Positions 1 through 5,589 of a DNA stretch of 8,608 nt are shown here, piece after piece; within the stretch, counting starts at the first letter, position 1; every line of letters begins with the position of its first letter. The stretch is from an uncultured Desulfurobacterium sp. GTDB lineage: Bacteria; Aquificota; Aquificia; Desulfurobacteriales; Desulfurobacteriaceae. The notes beneath the pieces were generated by a model, which ran no database searches, was not told the DNA's origin, and saw only the letters and a program-made list of their open reading frames with translations. The stretch spans positions 1-8,608 of the forward strand of contig CAJXJV010000047.1 in assembly GCA_913055135.1 (NCBI GenBank), written 5' to 3'. The position numbers and the translations under genes are program-made.

Positions 1-1
1 T

Positions 2-88
2 AAAGGAATAACGCTGTTGGCTTATCTATATGGTTTTGCTTTAGGTTTTTCTTATTTAAGAAATATCAACAGGAGGTTGGTAGCTTAA
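2..88 (+). pseudogene. Possible transposase fragment running in from the left edge
   Basis: From base 2 a plus-strand frame stays open for 28 codons and stops at TAA 86-88. It encodes a segment of the form LLAYLYGFALG followed by SYLRNINRRL. What I see is only this short stretch. By memory it resembles the early region of IS1182/IS5-type transposases, where a hydrophobic 'LLxYLYGxxxGxxSxRxIE' helix pair is common. It lies exactly where the minus-strand restriction-enzyme fragment loses recognisable similarity, so a mobile element that truncated that gene would explain both. The stop right after the motif means this copy would be broken too. It could equally be the tail of an unrelated gene or chance. 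Confidence 0.22.
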
Positions 89-276
89 TTTCTCACCCAG
101 CGTATTATACATGTAAATTCTTTTATTAGCTTACTCATTTGTCCAACAACTTTTGGTCGTGTAGCTTGAGCATTCTGATTGGCTAAGTTGAGTAGCTGTG
201 TCGCGTATTTGGGAAATTCAGGACTTTCTATTTCCATCAGTATCCGTATTTCTTCAGTTTTTATTTTAAGCTCCAT
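85..276 (-). pseudogene. Truncated type II restriction endonuclease, TdeIII/MjaII-like N-terminus
   Basis: This is a 63-residue reading frame starting at ATG 276 behind a good ribosome binding site (GGGGAG, 5 nt before the ATG) and stopping at TAA 87-85. Residues about 20-52 contain the block FPKYATQLLNLANQNAQ followed by TRPKVVGQMS. I recall this as the conserved N-terminal signature of the TdeIII/MjaII restriction-enzyme family (GGNCC cutters, usually about 270-290 residues). After that block the similarity stops and the frame ends within about 12 codons. None of the three frames on to base 1 restores a convincing continuation. The gene follows the methyltransferase by 33 bp on the same strand, as expected for an M-then-R cassette. 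I read it as a remnant left by deletion or insertion. A short intact protein of another kind is the alternative. Confidence 0.55.
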
Positions 277-309
277 AAAAACTCCCCTATAGTTCCTGCT
301 ATTCTTTCT

Positions 310-1575
310 TCAAAATACTATATTAACTAAGTTCTCAGAACTACTTTTTAATTCTAACTCAATAAAGCGTTTCTTTAAATCATAGTTATTCTTCTTATCT
401 GCAGTAGCAAATCCACTTTTTATTAAAAAAGCGTTGATGAATATCCTGTTTTTTAAATAAACATACGCTTCTACAAAATCCCTATTAGCAACATAGTTCT
501 TGTCAAATTTAAGGTAAACTTTCTTTTTTAAAACGTATTCTTTCAGGTAATTTTTAGTTCTATCCAGATCTTTTATTGCAACGCCTCGGAATTTCACAAC
601 AAGTCCGGTATCCAATCTTAGACTTCCATCATCTAAAATTTTCACAACCTTATAAAGTCTATCGTTTTTGAAATTTAGTTTTCCGGGATCTATAATTGGC
701 TTTGCATCTTTTATTCGAGGCACATATTCGATCTCCTCGACATCAATAGAATTCTTTCTTTTTACAATCTCTATTTTCATATTAAAATTTATCAAGCTAT
801 TTATTCCAATCTTTTTCTTTATAATGTCCAGGAAATTTTCATTTATCTCATATCCGATAGCATTTCTGTTTAAGTCCAGAGCAACTTTTACTGTTGTACC
901 ACTTCCTAAAAAGGGGTCTAAAACGGTTTCCCCAACAAAAGTAAACATTTTTATTATTCTCCTTGGTAATTCTTCTGGAAACATTGCTTCATGTTCTATC
1001 TGTCTTGCTCCACCAAAATACCAATGTCCATAAAAGTACTCTTTCCATTCTTCTTTCGTAAGTTTAGATTTTTCTTTTATATCCTTGGGAATTTTTCTAC
1101 TCTTGCCCGGTTTTTTAAAGATAAGAATATGCTCATAATCTATTTCGACCATCCCGTTGGGAGGATAAGGGTAAGAGCCCATTACATTTGCTCCACCCGT
1201 GGTGTTCATTGTGGTTTTCTTCTGCCAGATGATAGAACCCATATAGTCAAAGCCTATGTCTTCACATTGAGCTATTATTTCAGAATGGAGAGGGATAATT
1301 TTATACCTTCCGTAAATTATTGACCTTGCAAATTGGTCGCCGATGTTTATTACCAGTCTGCGTCCTGGTTCCAATACTCTGTAAGATTCTTTCCAGACTC
1401 TGTATAAATCTTTAAGATATTCATGTAAGCTCTGACCATAACCTATTTGCCCGGGAGCACCATAATTTTTTATGGACCAATAGGGTGGAGAAGTAACCAC
1501 TAACTGAACTGAGTTATCCTCAATTTCAACCATTTTTCGGCTGTCGCCAGTTATTATCTTTGCCCAATTTTCCAT
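310..1575 (-). CDS. Site-specific DNA methyltransferase (N4-cytosine/N6-adenine, beta class) with C-terminal SNase-like domain
   Basis: This enzyme transfers a methyl group from S-adenosylmethionine to an exocyclic amino group in DNA. Residue numbers here count from the GTG at 1584 (424 aa; 421 aa from the ATG at 1575). The catalytic TSPPYW motif is at 31-36 and the SAM-binding DPFLGSGTT is at 223-231. This catalytic-first order defines the beta class, and the S-P-P-Y form favours N4-cytosine. Residues about 308-412 form an extra domain that threads onto the staphylococcal nuclease fold (VVKFRGVAI, then EAYVYLKNR, then INAFLIKSGFATA, ending in a LE-rich helix). In it only the Arg of the FRG strand matches an active-site residue. 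The positions of catalytic Asp40, Glu43 and Arg87 appear to be Lys, Asp and Phe, so it probably binds nucleic acid and does not cut. Both starts have a Shine-Dalgarno site 5 nt upstream (GAGG for GTG 1584, AGGTGG for ATG 1575), so the choice is open. The DNA is strikingly AT-rich. Confidence 0.9.
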   Translation of the reverse strand: MENWAKIITGDSRKMVEIEDNSVQLVVTSPPYWSIKNYGAPGQIGYGQSLHEYLKDLYRVWKESYRVLEPGRRLVINIGDQFARSIIYGRYKIIPLHSEIIAQCEDIGFDYMGSIIWQKKTTMNTTGGANVMGSYPYPPNGMVEIDYEHILIFKKPGKSRKIPKDIKEKSKLTKEEWKEYFYGHWYFGGARQIEHEAMFPEELPRRIIKMFTFVGETVLDPFLGSGTTVKVALDLNRNAIGYEINENFLDIIKKKIGINSLINFNMKIEIVKRKNSIDVEEIEYVPRIKDAKPIIDPGKLNFKNDRLYKVVKILDDGSLRLDTGLVVKFRGVAIKDLDRTKNYLKEYVLKKKVYLKFDKNYVANRDFVEAYVYLKNRIFINAFLIKSGFATADKKNNYDLKKRFIELELKSSSENLVNIVF

Positions 1576-1580
1576 ATTCG

Positions 1581-1593
1581 CCACCTATTCCTC
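1581..1593 (-). promoter_or_regulatory. Two alternative ribosome binding sites for the methyltransferase
   Basis: Read on the minus strand, GAGG (1593-1590) lies 5 nt before the GTG codon at 1584. AGGTGG (1586-1581), which overlaps that GTG, lies 5 nt before the in-frame ATG at 1575. Both fit the anti-Shine-Dalgarno sequence, so the sequence does not decide between a 424- and a 421-residue protein. Confidence 0.5.
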
Positions 1594-1622
1594 ACCTGTA
1601 TATTCATTTTATTGAAACTTCG

Positions 1623-1649
1623 GGTGATCTGTCCCCTACAGATATCACC
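1623..1649. other. Imperfect hairpin overlapping the stop codon of the pRiA4b-like gene
   Basis: GGTGATCTGT (1623-1632) pairs with ACAGATATCACC (1638-1649) around a 5-base CCCCT loop, with a 2-base AT bulge in the right arm. The stop codon of the upstream minus-strand gene (1647-1645) lies inside the stem. On the minus strand no T-run follows the stem, so it is not a standard terminator in the direction that is transcribed. On the plus strand it is followed by six T's, but no plus-strand gene leads into it. It could act as an mRNA 3'-end stabiliser or weak attenuator before the methyltransferase. Confidence 0.45.
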
Positions 1650-2238
1650 TTTTTTGCTGTTTCTTCTTTTTCTTTCTTGTGGAATCTCTAAATTCTACTT
1701 CTCCAGGGTCAAATTTTTCTGGATTATAGTATCCAAGCCATTCAAGTAATTCTTCTTTTTCTTCATCGTCAAACTTCTCCGGATTTTTGAAGAGCTCCAG
1801 TATTCTGTAATAACCGTAAACTCCGCCACAGTCCTCTGGAGGGCAGGCTCTCTCACCAGCAATACACTTTGGATAAACTTTTCTCCTGTCTCTGTGTAAA
1901 ATTGCTTCCAATTCTATGTCGTGAACCCAGTAGTCTCCAAAGTCATATATATAAACTGCCTTTCTGTTAGCTTCGGAGAACCAGTTTTTAATTTTTGCTC
2001 GTTTTGCTGAGAGGGTATCATTGCTGAATTCGTCGGGAATTCCTATCTTTGCTAATTTGCCAGTCTTAGGGTTTTTAATTTCAAACTCAAAAAGGTGGTA
2101 GTCTTCCCATCCCATAGCATCCTGAATGGCTCTGTGAAGTTTATAGAATGTAAAGTTTTCCGGTACCTGAATTACTCTCCAGATTTTTGGCTCAATTTCA
2201 GAAAGCGTAACCCTGAATTGATACACTTTTTCAGACAT
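1645..2238 (-). CDS. pRiA4b ORF-3-family protein (PRiA4_ORF3 domain)
   Basis: This is a 197-residue soluble protein of the plasmid pRiA4b ORF-3 family, sometimes labelled 'TnpR-like passenger of IS1096'. The biochemical function of the family is not established. Visible family hallmarks are PKIWRVIQV (17-25), the TFYKLHRAIQDAMGWED stretch (30-46) with HLFEFE after it, YIYDFGDYWVHDIELE (96-111), and the cysteine block PKCIAGERACPPEDCGG (123-139). The last contributes C125, C132 and C137, a plausible metal or redox site. A lysine/glutamine-rich tail (188-197) ends the protein. The length is typical for the family. The ATG shares its A with the TAA of the upstream radical SAM gene (TAATG), so the two are translationally coupled and co-transcribed. 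Nothing nearby supports it being part of a transposon here. Confidence 0.88.
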   Translation of the reverse strand: MSEKVYQFRVTLSEIEPKIWRVIQVPENFTFYKLHRAIQDAMGWEDYHLFEFEIKNPKTGKLAKIGIPDEFSNDTLSAKRAKIKNWFSEANRKAVYIYDFGDYWVHDIELEAILHRDRRKVYPKCIAGERACPPEDCGGVYGYYRILELFKNPEKFDDEEKEELLEWLGYYNPEKFDPGEVEFRDSTRKKKKKQQKR

Positions 2239-3353
2239 TATCCTGCCCTTTCATCAGGTTTTTTTCTGGAAACCTGCATTTTAACGGGAATGTACTTACA
2301 GATCGGGTCTTCCTGCATGTAGTCGTTATGTTCCCAGTATGCCCTTACTCTACAGCCATTGCAGATTTTAACGTATTCGCAAACTCCACACCTTCCCTTG
2401 TACTCTTCAATCTTTCTCATATCCTGCATGATTTTTGACTCAAACCAGGCACGGTCAAAAGGTACATCAAACACGTTTATATCTGAAATTGGGAAGTAAC
2501 TGCAGGGTCTTAGCCAGCCGTGACAATCGATATAGGCAATTGACTGACCTGCAACACAACCCTTTCCACCGCCTGTTCCAAATACTAAGTTACGCCTTTT
2601 GAGGTCAAGACCGTCTCTTTTGGCATTCTGATTGAAAATCCTGTAGTAGTGAGGAGCACAGGTTGGACGAACAAGGATTGTATTATCGCCTTTCAGGATT
2701 AGTTCTTTTTCCAGTTCGTAGTGCCAGTTTAGCCAGTATTCAGCTTCCTCGGCGTTGAGAAGTTCAGCGTTTGCTTCTTCACCCCTTCCAACTGGAAGAA
2801 CTAAGAACATGTACCACGCTTTTGCTCCAATTTCTCTTGCTTTTTTATAGACATTTGGGATGTCAAAGGCGTTTCTCTTCGTAAAGGAAGAGTTGATGAG
2901 GAACGGAATATCGTGTTTTTTAAGGAGTTCAGCAGCTTTCATTACACCTTCATAAGCTCCAGGTTGCTTCCTGAAATCATCATGGATTTCAGGGGTTGAA
3001 CCATCAAGAGAAAGGGAAACCATTCTTATTCCAACTCTCTTCATTTCCTTGCAGGCTTCATCATCAACTAAGGTTCCGTTTGTTGCTATACACATTCTGA
3101 AGCCTTTTTCAGTTCCGTAAGCTGCCAGGTCCCAGACGTCGTTTCTGAGTAGCGGTTCGCCACCAGTCAGGACAATTGTTGGTTTCGATATCTTTGCTAT
3201 GTCGTCCATTAACTTTTTCCCGTCCTCAAGAGAAAAATCTCCCTGTTCTGACTCCATTGTTGAAGCAGAACGGCAGTGAATACAGTTAAGATTGCATCTT
3301 CTTGTAATTTCCCATGCTATCCACTTTGGAAGGAATTCCTCTTTTACTGCCAT
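2238..3353 (-). CDS. ahbD: Radical SAM/SPASM protein, probable heme b synthase (Fe-coproporphyrin III decarboxylase)
   Basis: AhbD carries out the final step of the siroheme-dependent heme pathway: oxidative decarboxylation of two propionates of Fe-coproporphyrin III to vinyl groups, in the cytoplasm. The 371-residue protein has the radical SAM cluster motif CNLNCIHC (C20, C24, C27), the SAM-contact GGEP (64-67), and a SPASM-type C-terminal region with C322, C325, C331, C334 and C352 in the pattern CGxCEYxxxCxGCRxRAY, then ED-PIC. It also has C266, C277, C284 and the segment [11 protein letters not shown] (229-239), which I associate with AhbD more than with AhbC or the heme d1 enzyme NirJ. 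AAGG lies 7 nt before the ATG. It follows prfA by about 42 bp with no visible terminator. Another member of the AhbC/AhbD/NirJ group is the main alternative. No other heme gene is in the window to confirm the pathway. Confidence 0.82.
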   Translation of the reverse strand: MAVKEEFLPKWIAWEITRRCNLNCIHCRSASTMESEQGDFSLEDGKKLMDDIAKISKPTIVLTGGEPLLRNDVWDLAAYGTEKGFRMCIATNGTLVDDEACKEMKRVGIRMVSLSLDGSTPEIHDDFRKQPGAYEGVMKAAELLKKHDIPFLINSSFTKRNAFDIPNVYKKAREIGAKAWYMFLVLPVGRGEEANAELLNAEEAEYWLNWHYELEKELILKGDNTILVRPTCAPHYYRIFNQNAKRDGLDLKRRNLVFGTGGGKGCVAGQSIAYIDCHGWLRPCSYFPISDINVFDVPFDRAWFESKIMQDMRKIEEYKGRCGVCEYVKICNGCRVRAYWEHNDYMQEDPICKYIPVKMQVSRKKPDERAG

Positions 3354-3395
3354 AGTAGCCCCTTTAGAATGTTCTGGAAAAGAAAGTTTATCAAA

Positions 3396-4481
3396 TTACT
3401 CTCTTGCGAGAGCTTCAATCTTTTCAGCCTGCTCTGCTGCTGACAGAGCGTCTATCATTTCGTCGAGTTCACCGTCGAGGAATTCTTCAAGGTTGTAGAG
3501 GGTAAGTTTAATCCTGTGGTCTGTAACCCTGTTTTCGGGGAAATTGTAGGTTCTGATTTTTTCGCTTCTGTCACCGCTTCCAACCTGTGAACGCCTTGCC
3601 GAGTCAACCTGCTCTTTCTGTTGTCTTTCGTAAAACTCTTTGAGTCTTGCTCTCAGTATCTTCATTGCTTTAATACGGTTCTGGATCTGGGAACGTTCGT
3701 TTGAGCAGGTTACAACGATTCCGGTAGGAATGTGGGTAATTCTCACAGCAGAGTCTGTTGTGTTTACGTGCTGTCCACCGGCGCCAGATGCACGATATGT
3801 ATCTATCTTCAGGTCTTTTTCATCAATCTGGATGTCAACCTCTTCGGCTTCTGGCAGAATTGCAACGGTTGCAGCGGATGTGTGAATCCTTCCACCAGAC
3901 TCTGTTACGGGAATTCTCTGAACCCTGTGGACACCGCTTTCATACTTGAGCCTGCTGTAAGCACCTTTTCCAGAGATTGTTGCGATAACTTCCTTGATTC
4001 CACCAAGTCCCGTCTCGTTGAGAGAGAGGATTTCAACCTTCCAGCCTTTCTTCTCTGCATACCTTGTGTACATCCTGAAGAGATCCTGTGCAAAGAGAGC
4101 TGCTTCCTCTCCACCTGTTCCAGCTCTTATCTCAAGAATAACGTTTTTCTCATCGTTTGGATCCTTTGGAATCAAGAGTTTCTTAAGCTCGGTTTCTAAC
4201 TGCTCCAGCTTCTCTTCCAATTCCTTCTTCTCTTCTTTTGCAAGTTCAACCAGCTCAGGTTCTTCACCCATGTCTATTATCTCAATGGCTTCCTCTATTC
4301 CCTGCTTTGTCTTTTTATACTCCATATATGTTTCATAGATTGGCTGGAGCTCTTTATGCTCTTTTGCCAGAGCCTGAAACTTCTTCTGGTCAGCAATGAT
4401 TTCTGGTTTTCCCAGGTTTTCTTCTATCTCTTTGAACTTTTCTGCTATCTTTTCAAGTCTTTCGATAATTGCCCTTTCCAT
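3396..4481 (-). CDS. prfA: Peptide chain release factor 1 (RF1)
   Basis: RF1 recognises UAA and UAG in the ribosomal A site and triggers peptidyl-tRNA hydrolysis. The protein has 361 residues, standard for RF1. It has a helical N-terminal region (about 1-105), the PVT tripeptide at 191-193 in the position of the RF1-specific PxT anticodon motif (RF2 would have SPF), and the GGQ catalytic loop at 235-237 inside [11 protein letters not shown]. The reading frame extends upstream to an ATG at 4499. The ATG at 4481 gives the usual N-terminus ([12 protein letters not shown]) and has GGAG 8 nt upstream, whereas the 4499 codon has no ribosome binding site, so I chose 4481. It heads a minus-strand operon with ahbD and the pRiA4b-like gene. 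The usual partner prmC is not adjacent. Confidence 0.97.
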   Translation of the reverse strand: MERAIIERLEKIAEKFKEIEENLGKPEIIADQKKFQALAKEHKELQPIYETYMEYKKTKQGIEEAIEIIDMGEEPELVELAKEEKKELEEKLEQLETELKKLLIPKDPNDEKNVILEIRAGTGGEEAALFAQDLFRMYTRYAEKKGWKVEILSLNETGLGGIKEVIATISGKGAYSRLKYESGVHRVQRIPVTESGGRIHTSAATVAILPEAEEVDIQIDEKDLKIDTYRASGAGGQHVNTTDSAVRITHIPTGIVVTCSNERSQIQNRIKAMKILRARLKEFYERQQKEQVDSARRSQVGSGDRSEKIRTYNFPENRVTDHRIKLTLYNLEEFLDGELDEMIDALSAAEQAEKIEALARE

Positions 4482-4528
4482 AAGAACTACTCCATACATT
4501 AAGGTTTAGGGTTTCAGTGATAAGGATA

Positions 4529-4548
4529 GTCAAAATGGCGATTTTGAC
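4529..4548. promoter_or_regulatory. Perfect inverted repeat, candidate operator in the divergent intergenic region
   Basis: The arms GTCAAAAT (4529-4536) and ATTTTGAC (4541-4548) are perfect 8-bp complements around a GGCG centre. The right arm shares TTGAC with the -35 hexamer of the lipoprotein promoter. On the other strand the same element supplies TTGTCA and TTTTGAC, which could serve prfA. A dimeric repressor or activator bound here could control both directions. The regulator is not identified, and no second copy was noticed elsewhere in the window. Confidence 0.5.
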
Positions 4549-4573
4549 AACTTTCACATGAAACTATTAGAAT
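4544..4573 (+). promoter_or_regulatory. Sigma70-like promoter for the lipoprotein operon
   Basis: TTGACA (4544-4549, perfect -35) and TAGAAT (4568-4573, 5 of 6 matches to TATAAT) are separated by 18 bp. The predicted start of transcription falls at about 4580, on the ATG of the lipoprotein gene, and no Shine-Dalgarno sequence precedes that ATG. This suggests a leaderless message. A shorter spacing (15 bp) to TATTAG is also possible. Confidence 0.5.
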
Positions 4574-4579
4574 TAAATC

Positions 4580-5194
4580 ATGGCTGGAAAAAGAGAAATG
4601 TTTTTAATTGTGGTTCTGTTTCTGTTTGTTTTTGCAGGCTGCGGAAGTCCAAAGTTTGTAGTCAGGTATAGATACATTCCTCCAGAGAACCATAACACTC
4701 AAAGTTGTTTGAGGAGTTGTGAAGAAAAATTCAATAAGTGCCAGATGAATTGCAGAAAACTCTACAATGAGTGCCTGAAAGAGGCTTATAATAGCGCAAC
4801 AAGGCTTTATCAGGAGCTCCTCCAGTCATACAACGTAGAGCTAAAGGCATATACTGAGGAGTGTCGCGCTTACAGTGAAGAACTATCTTCATGGAATGAC
4901 AGATATAGAAAAATCTATCGGGATTATCTCTTCTTCAAAAAGGTCTGTAATAAGGATCACGACAAATATGCCTGTCGCAGAAAAAAGGATTTAGAAAAAG
5001 AACTAAATGCTATGGAAAGAGAAAAGCCCCGAAAGCCTGTAAGACCGGTTAAGCCAGATCTTGACAGACTGGTTAATAGATTGTCCTTAAAGTGTCTCAG
5101 TAATTGTGGATGTCAGAGGATCTATGATAATTGCTTTGTATCGTGTGGGGGTAAGCTTTATCCTGAGAAGTTCTGTGTGGAAAACTGTAAATAG
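4580..5194 (+). CDS. Cysteine-rich lipoprotein with repeated CX3C motifs, function unknown
   Basis: This 204-residue exported lipoprotein has a short positive n-region (MAGKRE), a hydrophobic core (8-18) and the lipobox FAGC, so C21 should be lipidated and become the mature N-terminus. The mature part is largely charged helix. It carries 15 further cysteines in two clusters. The first is C43-x3-C47, C54-x3-C58 and C65. The second is C172-x3-C176, C178, C185-x3-C189 and C199-x3-C203. Between them is a long predicted coiled helix (66-148) with C95, C123 and C132, then a Pro/Lys-rich linker (150-160). There is no CXXCH, so it is not a c-type cytochrome. Paired CX3C helices recall disulfide-stapled helical hairpins. 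I do not recognise a family. A later in-frame ATG at 4598 would lose the charged n-region, so I kept 4580. It is first in a three-gene operon, 8 bp before the thioesterase. Confidence 0.8.
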   Translation: MAGKREMFLIVVLFLFVFAGCGSPKFVVRYRYIPPENHNTQSCLRSCEEKFNKCQMNCRKLYNECLKEAYNSATRLYQELLQSYNVELKAYTEECRAYSEELSSWNDRYRKIYRDYLFFKKVCNKDHDKYACRRKKDLEKELNAMEREKPRKPVRPVKPDLDRLVNRLSLKCLSNCGCQRIYDNCFVSCGGKLYPEKFCVENCK

Positions 5195-5202
5195 GAGGCG
5201 TA

Positions 5203-5589
5203 ATGGAAATCAGAACCCATGAAAAAATCGATCAGAGGTTGTGTGGAAAACCTGTAAAGATAGAGGAAAACTACGCTGAGGTGGAGCTTGAGACAACAGA
5301 GGAAATGGCAGCAGATGAAAGGGGACTTGTTCACGGCGGATTCATCTTTGGGCAGGCGGATTATGCGGCAATGTTGGCTGTTAATCATCCTAATGTCGTT
5401 CTCGGTGGAGCAAACGTAAGATTCTTAAAACCTGTAAAAGTTGGAGAAAAAGTTCTTGCCATAGCAAAGGTTGTTTCAGAGGAAGGAAAGAAGAGAATTG
5501 TTGATGTTGTTGTAAAAAGAGAAGATGAAGAGGTTTTTAAAGGAGAGTTTATCTGCTTTGTTCTTCCAAAGCATGTTCTGGACAGATGA
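5203..5589 (+). CDS. Hotdog-fold thioesterase, PaaI-like
   Basis: This is a 128-residue single hotdog domain, predicted to hydrolyse an acyl-CoA or similar thioester in the cytoplasm. The central helix region GLVHGGFIFGQADYAAMLA (41-59) carries the HGG (44-46) and the acidic D53 placed as in PaaI-type enzymes, where the Asp activates water. The following strands (NVRFLKPVKVGEKVLAIAKV, 71-90) are typical of the fold. The substrate cannot be read from sequence. A near-perfect AGGAGG lies 4 nt before the ATG, a much stronger site than that of the gene upstream. Its TGA overlaps the next ATG as ATGA, so it is coupled to the 315-residue unknown. The fold is secure; a binding-only role is possible. 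Confidence 0.85.
   Translation: MEIRTHEKIDQRLCGKPVKIEENYAEVELETTEEMAADERGLVHGGFIFGQADYAAMLAVNHPNVVLGGANVRFLKPVKVGEKVLAIAKVVSEEGKKRIVDVVVKREDEEVFKGEFICFVLPKHVLDR

Noticed and set aside
310..660. Active nuclease in the C-terminal domain of the methyltransferase
   Set aside because: Two of the three main SNase catalytic positions appear changed to non-functional residues (Lys and Phe) and the third to Asp, so cleavage activity is not supported.
668..1323. Overlapping plus-strand reading frames opposite the methyltransferase
   Set aside because: They are antisense shadows of a gene with clear catalytic motifs. The translations are low-complexity Phe/Ser/Ile-rich and have no recognisable domain.
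1623..1656. Rho-independent terminator reading on the plus strand (hairpin then six T's)
   Set aside because: No plus-strand gene lies upstream to be terminated, and the T-run is simply the complement of the Lys codons at the end of the pRiA4b-like gene. On the transcribed strand no T-run follows.
1645..2238. Transposon resolvase role suggested by the 'TnpR-like' family label
   Set aside because: There are no resolvase catalytic motifs, no transposon ends and no transposase beside it. The coupling to the radical SAM gene points elsewhere.
2238..3353. Heme d1 enzyme NirJ or AhbC as the first choice for the radical SAM protein
   Set aside because: The TCAPHYYRI segment and full SPASM-like cysteine set look closer to AhbD, and no denitrification genes are nearby. 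It stays a possible alternative.
3640..4338. Several reading frames opposite or inside prfA
   Set aside because: They overlap a full-length, motif-complete RF1. Their Ser/Cys-rich translations are typical of antisense frames.
3396..4481. Release factor 2 in place of release factor 1
   Set aside because: The codon-reading tripeptide is PVT (PxT type), not SPF, and there is no in-frame stop or programmed frameshift.
4482..4499. Longer prfA start at ATG 4499
   Set aside because: It has no Shine-Dalgarno sequence. The extra six residues are not part of the usual RF1 N-terminus, and a GGAG is placed correctly for the inner ATG.
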